A DNA stretch of 64,000 bases, taken from assembly GCF_017052465.1 (NCBI RefSeq), contig NZ_JAFHKT010000143.1, forward strand, positions 124,001-188,000. The letters run 5' to 3'. Position 1 is the first letter of the stretch. Each line of letters starts with the position of its first letter. The position numbers and the translations under genes were made by a program. Source of the stretch: Arthrobacter pascens. GTDB lineage: Bacteria; Actinomycetota; Actinomycetes; Actinomycetales; Micrococcaceae. The notes under the pieces were generated by a model. The model searched no databases. It was given only the letters and a program-made list of their open reading frames with translations, and was not told the origin of the DNA. This document shows, one piece after another, positions 18,031-26,816 of the stretch.

Positions 18031-18777
18031 GTGAAGGAATCGGCCAAAAGCCACATCACCTTTGTGATCATTGCCGGGATTGCCCGGCCCCTGCTGAACC
18101 TGATGATGAACAAGAAGTGGGAAGGCACCGAAAAACTTCCCGCCGGCGGTTTCATTGCCGCACCCAACCACTGCACCGAGATCGATCCCGTGGTGATCGG
18201 GCACATGCTGTACAACCAAAAGCGGGCACCGCACTTCCTTGCGAAGGCCGGCCTGTTCAAGGTGCCGGTGCTGGGCAGCGTGCTCCACGCCGTCAAGCAG
18301 ATTCCGGTGGAACGCTCGACGGCGGGAGCGAACCGCTCGCTGCAGCTCGCCAAAGAGATAGTGGCCGAGGGCGGGGCGATTGTGATCTACCCGGAGGGCA
18401 CGCTGACACGCGACCCCGACCTCTGGCCGATGAAGGGCCACACCGGTGCCGCGCGGCTGGCGCTCGAGGGCGGCATCCCCGTGGTGCCCATGGCCCACTG
18501 GGGTGCCCATGAGGTCTTCCCCCGGTATGCGAAGCGGTTCCACCTGTTTCCGCGGAAAACATCCAGAATCCTGGTCGGGGACCCCGTGGACCTCTCCCGC
18601 TTCGAGGGGCGGCCCAGGGACAAGGCCACCCTCATGGAGGCCACCGAGGTCATCATGGACGCGGTTACCGGACTGCTCGCCGAGCTCCGCGGGGAGCGGG
18701 CCCCTGCCAAGCGCTGGGATCCTGCCGCGCACAACCAGACGAAGCACGGCCGCGACGTTGAGCGGGGCGGCAAGTGA
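18031..18777 (+). CDS. plsC: 1-acyl-sn-glycerol-3-phosphate acyltransferase
   Basis: 248 aa from GTG 18031. The acyltransferase box is NHCTEIDP, matching H-x4-D, followed by FLAKAGLFKVPVLG (motif II) and VIYPEGTLTRD (motif III, the glycerophosphate contact), then a GIPVVPMA segment. It acylates lysophosphatidate to phosphatidate at the membrane. It lies 9 bp after murA and overlaps gpsA by 4 bp, which links phospholipid synthesis with glycerol-3-phosphate supply. The exact acyl acceptor is inferred from family. Confidence 0.88.
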   Translation: MKESAKSHITFVIIAGIARPLLNLMMNKKWEGTEKLPAGGFIAAPNHCTEIDPVVIGHMLYNQKRAPHFLAKAGLFKVPVLGSVLHAVKQIPVERSTAGANRSLQLAKEIVAEGGAIVIYPEGTLTRDPDLWPMKGHTGAARLALEGGIPVVPMAHWGAHEVFPRYAKRFHLFPRKTSRILVGDPVDLSRFEGRPRDKATLMEATEVIMDAVTGLLAELRGERAPAKRWDPAAHNQTKHGRDVERGGK

Positions 18778-19826
18778 CCCCTGGGCAGCACCGGAATGGC
18801 TCCGCAGTGTCGGTAGCGGTCCTCGGCGCCGGATCCTGGGGCACTACGTTCGCCAAGATCCTCGCCGATGCCGCCACCGCCTCGGGCGTCAACCGCCGCA
18901 TCCGGATATGGGGCCGGCGGCCGGAGGTCGTGGAGCAGATCAACAGCCTGCACCGCAATCCCCAGTATCTGGCCGACGTCGAACTGCCGCCGAGCATTTC
19001 GGCGTCCACCGACGTCGCAGAGGTGCTCGCCGGTGCCGACCTGGTGGTGCTCGCCGTGCCGGCGCAGTCACTGCGGCTGCAGCTGCGCGAGTGGAAAGGC
19101 CTGCTGGAACCGGGCGCCCTGGTGGTGTCCCTCATGAAGGGCCTCGAGCTGAGCACTGACGCGCGCATGAGCGAGGTCATCGGGGAGGAGCTGGATATCC
19201 CGGATGACAGCATTGCCGTCGTCTCCGGACCGAACCTGGCCATGGAAATCGCCCGGGAAGAGCCCACGGCCTCCGTTGTGGCCTGCTCGGACTCCGCGGC
19301 GGCCGGCTGGATCGCGCGAAGCTGCACCGCACCGTACTTCCGCCCCTACACCACCTCGGATGTCGTCGGCGTCGAAATTGGCGGCATCGTCAAGAACGTC
19401 ATCGCGCTGGCCGTGGGAATCTGTGAAGGAAAGCAGATGGGGGACAACACCAAGGCCTCGGTGATCACCCGCGGGCTCGCCGAGACCTCCCGGCTGGCGC
19501 TGGCCCTGGGCGGGGAGGCCCAGACCATGGCCGGCCTGGCCGGTCTGGGGGACCTTGTGGCCACGTGCTCGTCGCCGCTCTCGCGGAACCACACCGCCGG
19601 CCGCCTGCTGGGCCAGGGCCTCACCCTGGACGAAGTGGCGGAAAAGATGACGCAAACCGCCGAAGGCATCAAGTCCGGCCAGGCAGTCCATGAACTTGCC
19701 GGTAAACTCGGTGTCGAAATGCCCATCACCGCGGCCGTGGTCGCGGTGTTGGCCGGAAGATTGTCCGTTGACCAACTGGGGCCGCTCCTGCTGGCCCGGG
19801 ATCTGAAACCCGAAGGCGATTACTGA
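18774..19826 (+). CDS. gpsA: NAD(P)H-dependent glycerol-3-phosphate dehydrogenase
   Basis: 350 aa from GTG 18774, overlapping plsC by GTGA. The Rossmann motif VLGAGSWGTTFA lies near residue 14. The family signatures SGPNLAMEIAREEPTA and EIGGIVKNVIALAVGI carry the catalytic Lys, followed by AGLAGLGDLVATCSSPLSRN. It reduces dihydroxyacetone phosphate to sn-glycerol-3-phosphate for phospholipids. ddl follows after 2 bp. Confidence 0.96.
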   Translation: MTPGQHRNGSAVSVAVLGAGSWGTTFAKILADAATASGVNRRIRIWGRRPEVVEQINSLHRNPQYLADVELPPSISASTDVAEVLAGADLVVLAVPAQSLRLQLREWKGLLEPGALVVSLMKGLELSTDARMSEVIGEELDIPDDSIAVVSGPNLAMEIAREEPTASVVACSDSAAAGWIARSCTAPYFRPYTTSDVVGVEIGGIVKNVIALAVGICEGKQMGDNTKASVITRGLAETSRLALALGGEAQTMAGLAGLGDLVATCSSPLSRNHTAGRLLGQGLTLDEVAEKMTQTAEGIKSGQAVHELAGKLGVEMPITAAVVAVLAGRLSVDQLGPLLLARDLKPEGDY

Positions 19827-19828
19827 CA

Positions 19829-20974
19829 GTGTCGGAAGAAAACTTGACCGCAGCGGACAACGCCACCACACGCAAACCCCGCGTTGCGGTGCTCTTCGGC
19901 GGCCGCTCCAGCGAACACGCCGTCAGCTGCGTCACCGCAGCCGGCGTGCTGGGAGCGATCGACCGCAGCAAATACGAAGTCATTCCGATCGGGATCGCGA
20001 AGTCCGGCCAGTGGGTCCTCGCCGCGGGGGACACCGGGCAATGGTCGCTCGCGTCATCCTCGCTGCCCGAGGTGGCGCCGTCGGACCGGACCGTGACACT
20101 GGCCCAAATCGGCGGGGAGCACCAGCTGATCGTGGCGTCGCCCAACGAGGTTCCCAAGGAACTCGGAACAGTGGACGTCGTCTTCCCCCTGCTGCACGGC
20201 CCGTTCGGTGAGGACGGCACCATCCAGGGGCTCCTGGAGCTGTCGGACACCCGCTACGTCGGCGCCGGAGTGCTGGCGTCGGCCGTGGGCATGGACAAGC
20301 ACTTCATGAAGGTTGTCTTCGAGGCCGCAGGCCTGCGGGTGGGCCCCTACATTGCCGTGACGGACCGGCAGTGGCGCATCGACCCGGAATCTGTGCGCAA
20401 GCGCGTGGACCTTCTCGGCTACCCCGTGTTCGTCAAGCCGGCGCGCGCCGGATCGTCCATGGGCATCTCCAAGGTGGATTCGCTCGATGACCTTGACGCC
20501 GCGATTGAAGCCGCCCGCGAACACGACCCCAAGCTCGTCATCGAGGCGGGCATCGTCGGCAGGGAAATCGAATGTGCGGTGCTGGAAGGCCGCGGCTCCG
20601 ACGCGCCCCGGACGTCCCTGCCCGGCGAGATCACGGTGGCGGCCGGCGACCACGAGTTCTACGACTTCAACGCCAAGTACGTCGATGACGCCGCGGCCCT
20701 GAGCTGCCCCGCCGTCATGCCCGAGGAAGCCATAGCACGGGTCCGCGAGCTCGCCGCCGTGGCGTTCGACGCCGTCGGAGCAGAAGGCCTGAGCCGGGTG
20801 GATTTCTTCTACACCCCTGACGGTGCGGTCATCATCAACGAGATCAACACCATGCCCGGGTTTACGCCGAAGAGCATGTATCCGCAGATGTGGGCTGCTT
20901 CCGGCCTGAGCTATCCGGACCTGATCGACGAACTGATCCAGCTGGCCCTCACGCGCAAGACCGGACTCCGCTAG
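19829..20974 (+). CDS. ddl: D-alanine--D-alanine ligase
   Basis: 381 aa from GTG 19829. ATP-grasp ligase forming D-Ala-D-Ala for peptidoglycan. Diagnostic segments: VLFGGRSSEHAVSCVTA, PLLHGPFGEDGTIQGLLEL, YVGAGVLASAVGMDKHFMK, FVKPARAGSSMGISKV and INEINTMPGFTPKSMYPQMW. The ligase omega-loop region is intact. It is the last gene of the murA-plsC-gpsA-ddl run and converges on the DUF3515 gene across a repeat-filled spacer. Confidence 0.96.
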   Translation: MSEENLTAADNATTRKPRVAVLFGGRSSEHAVSCVTAAGVLGAIDRSKYEVIPIGIAKSGQWVLAAGDTGQWSLASSSLPEVAPSDRTVTLAQIGGEHQLIVASPNEVPKELGTVDVVFPLLHGPFGEDGTIQGLLELSDTRYVGAGVLASAVGMDKHFMKVVFEAAGLRVGPYIAVTDRQWRIDPESVRKRVDLLGYPVFVKPARAGSSMGISKVDSLDDLDAAIEAAREHDPKLVIEAGIVGREIECAVLEGRGSDAPRTSLPGEITVAAGDHEFYDFNAKYVDDAAALSCPAVMPEEAIARVRELAAVAFDAVGAEGLSRVDFFYTPDGAVIINEINTMPGFTPKSMYPQMWAASGLSYPDLIDELIQLALTRKTGLR

Positions 20975-20978
20975 TCCC

Positions 20979-21152
20979 CACCGGCACCCTAACCTCGCTC
21001 CGCTTCGGCCAGGGAACCCTGCCGGCGTGGGCCCAGCACCGGCACCCTAACCTCGCTCCGCTTCGGCCAGGGAACCCTGCCGGCGTGGGCCCAGCACCGG
21101 CACCCTAACCTCGCTCCGCTTCGGCCAGGGAACCCTGCCGGCGTGGGCCCAG
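20979..21152. repeat. Three perfect tandem copies of a 58-bp repeat
   Basis: Units at 20979-21036, 21037-21094 and 21095-21152 are identical. Each can fold: CCGGCACCCT near its start pairs with AGGG and TGCCGG further on, and CAGGG-AA-CCCTG forms a small inner hairpin. The array fills the gap between the convergent ddl and DUF3515 genes. No T-tract follows, so it is not a standard terminator. A repetitive extragenic palindrome-like element, tandemly amplified, is the likeliest explanation. Confidence 0.93.
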
Positions 21153-21163
21153 CACCTGGCCCG

Positions 21164-21721
21164 CTACTTGCTGCTGGGCAGGTCCTGGAGATCCTCCTGG
21201 CCCACGCAATTGCGGCTCGCCTTGATTTTCGCGGCCGCGGCGGAGAGATCGGCGAGCACGGTGGCCGAGCTGATCTTGTCGGGGTCCATCAGGATCTCGG
21301 TGGCCGGCTCGCGCCCGAAGGTGGTCAGCGTCCACACAGGATTGCCCTCCTTGATGACCCAGTCCACGTCGTTGACGCTGACGCAGCGGTCCGTCGTTGG
21401 CCCCGGAACGTTGACGCCACAGCGCAGGATGACCCGGGACGGATCGCCCCACGCGGCCGTCGCCTGGCTGTTGGTCTTGCGGAGGCGGTGATCGCCGATG
21501 GCGTCAGGGAGCGCCACCATCATGGGCGCGCAGCCCGGATCCGCCGCATCCGCGGCGGGCGCAACATCGACGGCCGGGGCGCAGCCGGCCAGCGCAAGCG
21601 CGGCGGCCGCCGTCACGGCGAGGACGGCCGCGGTGCGCCGTCGTTCGGCCGGTCCGCGGAGCCAAAGGCTTCGAGCTGATCTGTTTCCAGCTGGTTCACG
21701 GGCGGCGGAGGGGCAGTGCAT
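21164..21721 (-). CDS. DUF3515 family lipoprotein
   Basis: 185 aa. A basic N terminus is followed by a hydrophobic segment ending in the lipobox LALAGC (about residues 42-47), so the mature protein should be a membrane-anchored lipoprotein outside the cell. The Cys-containing body (PGCAPMM, LRCGVNVPGP, DRCVSVNDVDW) matches DUF3515, which typically sits between ddl and thiL in actinobacteria. Function unknown. It is convergent to ddl and divergent from thiL. Confidence 0.85.
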   Translation of the reverse strand: MHCPSAAREPAGNRSARSLWLRGPAERRRTAAVLAVTAAAALALAGCAPAVDVAPAADAADPGCAPMMVALPDAIGDHRLRKTNSQATAAWGDPSRVILRCGVNVPGPTTDRCVSVNDVDWVIKEGNPVWTLTTFGREPATEILMDPDKISSATVLADLSAAAAKIKASRNCVGQEDLQDLPSSK

Positions 21722-21824
21722 GGGTTAACCCTATCCCGGAGCGGCCGCCGGAATTGCCTGAATCGTAACCGGGCGCCGGGGTCCCGCAGGAAACAATGTC
21801 GGCCCGTCGCGGTAGCGTAGTGGC

Positions 21825-22850
21825 GTGCCCCAAACACCACTGACTGTCGCAGAACTGTCCGAAGCCGAGCTGCTCACGCGGATCTTTCCGCGGCTGGAGC
21901 TTGGCGCGTCGCACAGCGCCGCGGTTCTCCTCGGGCCCGGGGACGATGCCGCCGTGGTCGCCGCGCCGGACGGCCGGACGGTCGTCAGCATCGATACGCA
22001 GGTGCAGGACCAGGATTTCCGGCTCCGGTGGAACAACGGCTACCGGACCACCGGCTATGACGTGGGATGGAAGGCGGCCGCCCAGAACCTCAGCGACATC
22101 AATGCCATGGGTGCTGCCGCAACCTCAATGGTCGTAAGCCTGACCATGCCGGCGGACACCCCGGTGGACTGGGTCGAGGACCTGGCGGACGGACTCTCCG
22201 CGGCCATCGGTAAGCTCGGTGCAGGATCATGCTCCGTCGCGGGCGGGGACCTGGGCCGCGGCGGCGAGCTATCTGTCACGGTGGCGGTCCTCGGCACCCT
22301 CAGCGGAGGGCAGCCTGTGCTCCGGTCGGGGGCGGCCGCGGGCGAGACCCTGGCCATCGCAGGGAATGCCGGCCGGGCCGCAGCGGGGCTGGCCCTCCTG
22401 GAGTCGCAGCACCCGGTGGAGTCGCTCAGTCCGGATCTGAGGCAGCTCCTTGACCTTCAGTGCCGCCCGGAGCCGCCGCTGGAGGCCGGGCCGCTGGCCC
22501 GGATATCGGGGGCCACCGCCATGATGGACATCTCCGACGGCCTGGTGCGGGACGGCACCAGGCTGGCCATCGCGAGCGGCGTGGTTCTGGACCTGGATCC
22601 CGGGATGCTGAGGAAGCTGACCGTGCCGCTGCAGCCTGCCGCCGCGCTGCTCGGCGCCGATCCGCTGGCCTGGGTGCTGGGCGGCGGCGAGGACCACGGC
22701 CTGCTCGCCACATTTCCCGCGGACGTTCAGCTGCCGCCCGGCTTCACTGGGATAGGCTCAGTACAGGCCCGCGGCACGCATGAAGCGGCGGGCGTAAAGA
22801 TCGCGGGACGGCCCGCCGACTCCGTGGGATGGGATCACTTTGCAGACTAA
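21825..22850 (+). CDS. thiL: Thiamine-monophosphate kinase
   Basis: 341 aa from GTG 21825. It phosphorylates thiamine monophosphate to the active diphosphate. The ATP/Mg site shows GPGDDAAVV near residue 37, then a DxQVQDQDF segment, the AAAQNLSDINAMGA motif and MMDISDGLVRDGTRLA further on. A TAGCGT -10-like hexamer lies 6 nt before the GTG with no ribosome binding site, fitting a leaderless message. It overlaps the DAK2 gene by 11 bp. thiC elsewhere in this window is under a TPP riboswitch; thiL makes that ligand. Confidence 0.95.
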   Translation: MPQTPLTVAELSEAELLTRIFPRLELGASHSAAVLLGPGDDAAVVAAPDGRTVVSIDTQVQDQDFRLRWNNGYRTTGYDVGWKAAAQNLSDINAMGAAATSMVVSLTMPADTPVDWVEDLADGLSAAIGKLGAGSCSVAGGDLGRGGELSVTVAVLGTLSGGQPVLRSGAAAGETLAIAGNAGRAAAGLALLESQHPVESLSPDLRQLLDLQCRPEPPLEAGPLARISGATAMMDISDGLVRDGTRLAIASGVVLDLDPGMLRKLTVPLQPAAALLGADPLAWVLGGGEDHGLLATFPADVQLPPGFTGIGSVQARGTHEAAGVKIAGRPADSVGWDHFAD

Positions 22851-23892
22851 GATTGCCGCCAACGCGCTAGCGATGAAGCGTTGGTTGGGCAAGGCAGAGA
22901 CAGCCCTGGGGAACCACAGCGACCGCCTTAATGCGATCAACATCTTCCCGGTGGCGGACGGCGACACCGGCACCAACCTTTACCTGACCGTTCGGGCGGC
23001 TACCCGTGCGCTGCAGGAATCCCGGCCGGAAGACACGGTCCAGAACGACGTCGGCGCAGTCCTTGCCACGGCAGGCCAGGCCGCGATGGAACAGGCCAGG
23101 GGAAACTCGGGCACTCTGTTCTCGGTATTCCTGTGCGCCGCCGCCGAGCCCCTGTCCGGGCACACGCGGCTCACTGCCACGCTGCTGGCCGCAGCGCTGA
23201 ACCGGGCACAAATCCGCGCCTGGTCTGCTCTCAGCGATCCCGTTCCCGGAACCATGCTCTCCGTCATGGAGGCAGCGGCGCGGGCGGCGGCCGCCGTCGA
23301 CGCCGCCCAGAATGGAAATGACAGCAACCAGGCCCTGGGCATGGTGCTGGACGCCGCGGTGGGGGCCGCCCTCGACGCCGTCATCCGCACCGAGGCGCAG
23401 CTGGATGCCCTGCAGGCCGCCCACGTCGTGGACGCCGGCGGGGTCGGAATGCTCCTGATCCTCGATTGCCTGCGGTCGGCGGTGCTCGGCGGGGAACTCC
23501 AGAACGAACTGCTGGACGGTCTGCACGGCTACGATGTGCAGGATCCCCACATCCATGCCGACCTGCCGGACGACGACGGCGTGGAGGTCATGTGCACCGT
23601 CAGCCTGTCGCCGCTGGACGCCGCCACACTCAGGCAGCGCCTCGATGAACTCGGGGATTCGGTGATCCTGAGCCAGGTGGACCGGTCGCCGGATCCGGAG
23701 GGCCGGTACCGCTGGCGCGTGCATGCCCATGTCCTGGAATCCAGGCCCGCCCTCGAGATGATCCGTACCCTCGGGCAGCCCACGGACGTCTCTGTCAGCG
23801 AGCTTGCAATGCCGCGGGACCCCGACCCGCTGGTGGCAGATGCCCAGAGCTTCGACGCCCGGGGCCTTGAAGCCCGGAGCCTTGATGGATGA
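22840..23892 (+). CDS. DAK2-domain protein (FakA/YloV-like, short form)
   Basis: 350 aa from TTG 22840; an internal ATG at 22873 (MKRWLGKAE) is a plausible alternative start. The N-terminal half is a DhaL/DAK2 ATP-binding domain with FPVADGDTGTNLYLT (metal-binding Asps), GARGNSG-type QARGNSGTLFS and HVVDAGGVGMLLIL. The second half resembles the FakA middle domain (TVSLSPLDAATLRQRLDELGDSV). The usual third domain of 550-aa FakA proteins is absent. FakA phosphorylates fatty acids bound to FakB. A position immediately before recG is conserved in many Gram-positives. The kinase role is inferred. Confidence 0.82.
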   Translation: MQTKIAANALAMKRWLGKAETALGNHSDRLNAINIFPVADGDTGTNLYLTVRAATRALQESRPEDTVQNDVGAVLATAGQAAMEQARGNSGTLFSVFLCAAAEPLSGHTRLTATLLAAALNRAQIRAWSALSDPVPGTMLSVMEAAARAAAAVDAAQNGNDSNQALGMVLDAAVGAALDAVIRTEAQLDALQAAHVVDAGGVGMLLILDCLRSAVLGGELQNELLDGLHGYDVQDPHIHADLPDDDGVEVMCTVSLSPLDAATLRQRLDELGDSVILSQVDRSPDPEGRYRWRVHAHVLESRPALEMIRTLGQPTDVSVSELAMPRDPDPLVADAQSFDARGLEARSLDG

Positions 23893-26147
23893 TGAACACC
23901 GAGCTTGAACTGGGCCTGGAGCGCCGGATCGGCAAACGCTCCGCCGCCGTCGTCGAAAAACACCTGGGCATCACCACGGTGGGCGGACTGCTCAACTACT
24001 TTCCGCGCCGGTACCTGAGCCGGGGAGAGCTCACGCCCATCAGCGAGGTTCCGCTTGATGAAGAAGTGACGCTCATCGCACGGGTTATCTCCAACAGCAC
24101 CCGGCAAATGCGCGCCCGGCGCGGCTCCCTGACCGACGTCGTGATTTCCGACGACGCCGGCAACCCGCACCGGCCGGGCCGCCCCGGCTCCGCGATTCCG
24201 GGAACTTTGAAGGTCAGCTTCTTCAACGGCTACCGTGCCAGGGCCGAGCTGCAGCCCGGCCGCCGCGCAATGTTCTCCGGCAAAGTCACCCGTTATGGCG
24301 GGTCGCTGGGACTGACCAACCCGGATTTCCTGCTGCTCGACGAAGACCCCGACACTCCCGGCATGGATCCGGAAAAGCTTGCGGCAATGCCCATCCCCGT
24401 CTATCCGGCCACCGCCAAGCTCACCAGCTGGTCCATCCAGAAGGTCATCTCCACGCTGCTGGACACGGTGGACCTCGGTGCTCTGGCGGACCCGCTGCCG
24501 GCCGCCGTTTCGGCCCGTGAGAAGTTCCTGCCCATGCCGGAGGCGTACCGCCTGATCCATGCCCCGCAGACGCCCGAGGACTGGCGCCGGGCACGTGACC
24601 GGTTCCGCTACCAGGAGGCCCTGGTCCTGCAGTCGGCCCTGGCACGCCGGCGTGCCCAGCTGGCCGCCGAGGAAGCAACGGCGCGGAGACCGGTGCCGGA
24701 CGGGCTACTGGCCGCCTTTGACCGCCAGCTTCCGTTTACCCTGACCGCGGGCCAGTCGGCCGTGGGCAAGACCCTCGCCGGCGAGCTGTCCCAGGACGGC
24801 CCCATGAACAGGCTGCTGCAGGGCGAAGTCGGCTCCGGCAAGACCATCGTGGCGCTCCGGGCCATGCTCCAGGTGGTGGATGCCGGAGGACAGGCCGCAC
24901 TGCTGGCGCCCACGGAAGTCCTGGCCGCACAGCACTTTGACTCCATCCGGCGGACGCTCGGTCCTCTCGCCAGCGACGGACTACTGGGCGGCCTGGGCGA
25001 CCACACCGTCCAGGTCAGCCTGCTCACCGGCTCCATGCCCACCGCCGCCCGCAAGCAGGCACTGCTCGACGCCGCGTCCGGAACTGCCGGGATCGTCATC
25101 GGCACGCATGCCCTGCTCAGCGACAACGTCTCCTTCTACGACCTCGGCCTCATCGTGGTGGACGAGCAGCACCGGTTCGGTGTGGAGCAGCGCGATGCCC
25201 TCAGGGGCAAGGCGAGCAAACCCCCGCACCTTCTGGTCATGACGGCCACACCGATTCCCCGTACCGTGGCCATGACGGTATTCGGGGACCTCGAAACGTC
25301 CGTGCTCGACGAACTCCCGGCCGGCAGGGCACCGATCTCCACGCATGTCGTGGGCCTGGCGGAGAACCCCGGCTGGGCGTCACGGATCTGGTCACGGTCC
25401 AGGGAAGAGATCGACGCCGGGCACCAGGTCTACGTTGTGTGCCCGAAGATCGGAACGGACGACGACGGCGACTTCAGTCCCGGTGAAGCGGAACCGGGGC
25501 CCGGGGACCTGGAGGATGACGGAGCCGCGCGCGAGCTCGCCTCGGTGACCGCCGTCGTCGAACATCTCCGGGAGGAACCGGCGCTGGCCGGGATACCCCT
25601 GGCGCCCCTGCACGGGCGCCAGGATCCGACCGTGAAATCCGGGACCATGGCGTCGTTCACGGCCAACGAAACGAAGCTTCTGGTGTCCACCACGGTGATC
25701 GAGGTGGGGGTGGACGTCCACAACGCCACCCTGATGGTCATCCTGGATGCTGACCGCTTCGGGATATCGCAGCTCCACCAGCTGCGGGGCCGGGTGGGCC
25801 GCGGAGGGCTCCCGGGCACCTGCCTGCTGGTCACCGCGCTGGAGCCGGGACATCCCAGCCGCCGCAGGCTGGACGCCGTCGCGGCGACCACCGACGGGTT
25901 CGAGCTGTCCCAGGAGGACCTCAAGCTGCGGCGCGAGGGCGACATCCTGGGTGCGTCCCAATCCGGTGGCAGGTCCACGCTGAAACTTTTGAGGGTGCTG
26001 GAACACGAGGACATCATCGCCCGCGCCCGGCAGGATGCCCAGGAGATTGTGGGCCGCGACCCGTCACTCGCGGACCACCCGGTTTTGGCGGAGGCCATCA
26101 ACGACTACCTCAACCCCGAAAAGGAGGCGTTCCTTGAACGCGGCTAG
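23889..26147 (+). CDS. recG: ATP-dependent DNA helicase RecG
   Basis: 752 aa, overlapping the DAK2 stop (ATGATGA). The wedge/OB-fold domain fills the N-terminal third (LLNYFPRRYLSRGELTPI). Helicase motifs: LLQGEVGSGKTIVAL (I), APTEVLAAQHF (Ia), VVDEQHRFGVEQRD (II, DEQH), VMTATPIPRTVAMT (III), TTVIEVGVDVHNATLM (V) and QLRGRVGRGGLPGTCLL (VI). It reverses stalled replication forks and processes Holliday junctions. The acidic insertion near residues 520-545 varies among homologues. Confidence 0.96.
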   Translation: MMNTELELGLERRIGKRSAAVVEKHLGITTVGGLLNYFPRRYLSRGELTPISEVPLDEEVTLIARVISNSTRQMRARRGSLTDVVISDDAGNPHRPGRPGSAIPGTLKVSFFNGYRARAELQPGRRAMFSGKVTRYGGSLGLTNPDFLLLDEDPDTPGMDPEKLAAMPIPVYPATAKLTSWSIQKVISTLLDTVDLGALADPLPAAVSAREKFLPMPEAYRLIHAPQTPEDWRRARDRFRYQEALVLQSALARRRAQLAAEEATARRPVPDGLLAAFDRQLPFTLTAGQSAVGKTLAGELSQDGPMNRLLQGEVGSGKTIVALRAMLQVVDAGGQAALLAPTEVLAAQHFDSIRRTLGPLASDGLLGGLGDHTVQVSLLTGSMPTAARKQALLDAASGTAGIVIGTHALLSDNVSFYDLGLIVVDEQHRFGVEQRDALRGKASKPPHLLVMTATPIPRTVAMTVFGDLETSVLDELPAGRAPISTHVVGLAENPGWASRIWSRSREEIDAGHQVYVVCPKIGTDDDGDFSPGEAEPGPGDLEDDGAARELASVTAVVEHLREEPALAGIPLAPLHGRQDPTVKSGTMASFTANETKLLVSTTVIEVGVDVHNATLMVILDADRFGISQLHQLRGRVGRGGLPGTCLLVTALEPGHPSRRRLDAVAATTDGFELSQEDLKLRREGDILGASQSGGRSTLKLLRVLEHEDIIARARQDAQEIVGRDPSLADHPVLAEAINDYLNPEKEAFLERG

Positions 26148-26207
26148 CACCACCCATGCGCTGGGACCTGACGCAACCGCACCCCGGACGGAACCGGGGC
26201 CGGCAGC

Positions 26208-26813
26208 ATGAGCCGGATCGTGGCAGGCGCTGCGGGGGGAACGCCGCTGGTCAGCGTGCCGGGTTCGCTGACGCGGCCCACCACCGACCGCGTCAAGGAA
26301 GCCCTCTTTTCCCGGCTGGACGCCTTCGACGTCTTGGCCGGTGCGCGCGTTGTTGACCTGTACGCCGGGTCCGGATCACTGGGCGTGGAGAGCGCCAGCA
26401 GGGGAGCGCAGACCGTTGACCTCGTCGAATCGGCTGACAGGGCCAGCGGTGTGTGCCAGCGGAACGCGGACCTGATCAACACCGTGCTGGGCCGGAAGGC
26501 AGTCACCGTGCACCGCTCGCGGGTGGAGTCTTTCCTGGAGCGGACAGCCGACGACATCCAGTGGGACGTGGCTTTCCTGGACCCGCCGTACCCCCTGGAC
26601 GAACCGGCACTGGCCGCCGTCCTGGCGAAACTCGGCCGGCACCTGGCGGCCGGCGCCGTGGTGGTGGTGGAACGGTCCTCCAGATCCCCGGAACCCTCCT
26701 GGCCCGCAGCCCTGGAACGGTTCGCAGACAAAAAGTATGGCGAGACGCGGCTGTGGTTTGCCGAGCCGGCCAGCGACCAGGAAGTGGACCTGGGCCAGGC
26801 GGCGGAGGACTAG
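26208..26813 (+). CDS. rsmD: 16S rRNA (guanine966-N2)-methyltransferase
   Basis: 201 aa. The family start SRIVAGAAGG...RPTTDRVKEALFSRL is present. The SAM motif is VVDLYAGSGSLGVESASRGA near residue 48 and the catalytic motif FLDPPYPL near residue 125. It methylates G966 in 16S rRNA during 30S assembly. Position recG-rsmD-(coaD) is conserved; here coaD is separated by two minus-strand genes (26817-28813), which look inserted into this neighbourhood. Confidence 0.93.
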   Translation: MSRIVAGAAGGTPLVSVPGSLTRPTTDRVKEALFSRLDAFDVLAGARVVDLYAGSGSLGVESASRGAQTVDLVESADRASGVCQRNADLINTVLGRKAVTVHRSRVESFLERTADDIQWDVAFLDPPYPLDEPALAAVLAKLGRHLAAGAVVVVERSSRSPEPSWPAALERFADKKYGETRLWFAEPASDQEVDLGQAAED

Positions 26814-26816
26814 GCG

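Noticed and set aside
20979..21152. Possible CRISPR array
   Set aside because: The three units are directly joined with no variable spacers and no cas genes are near.
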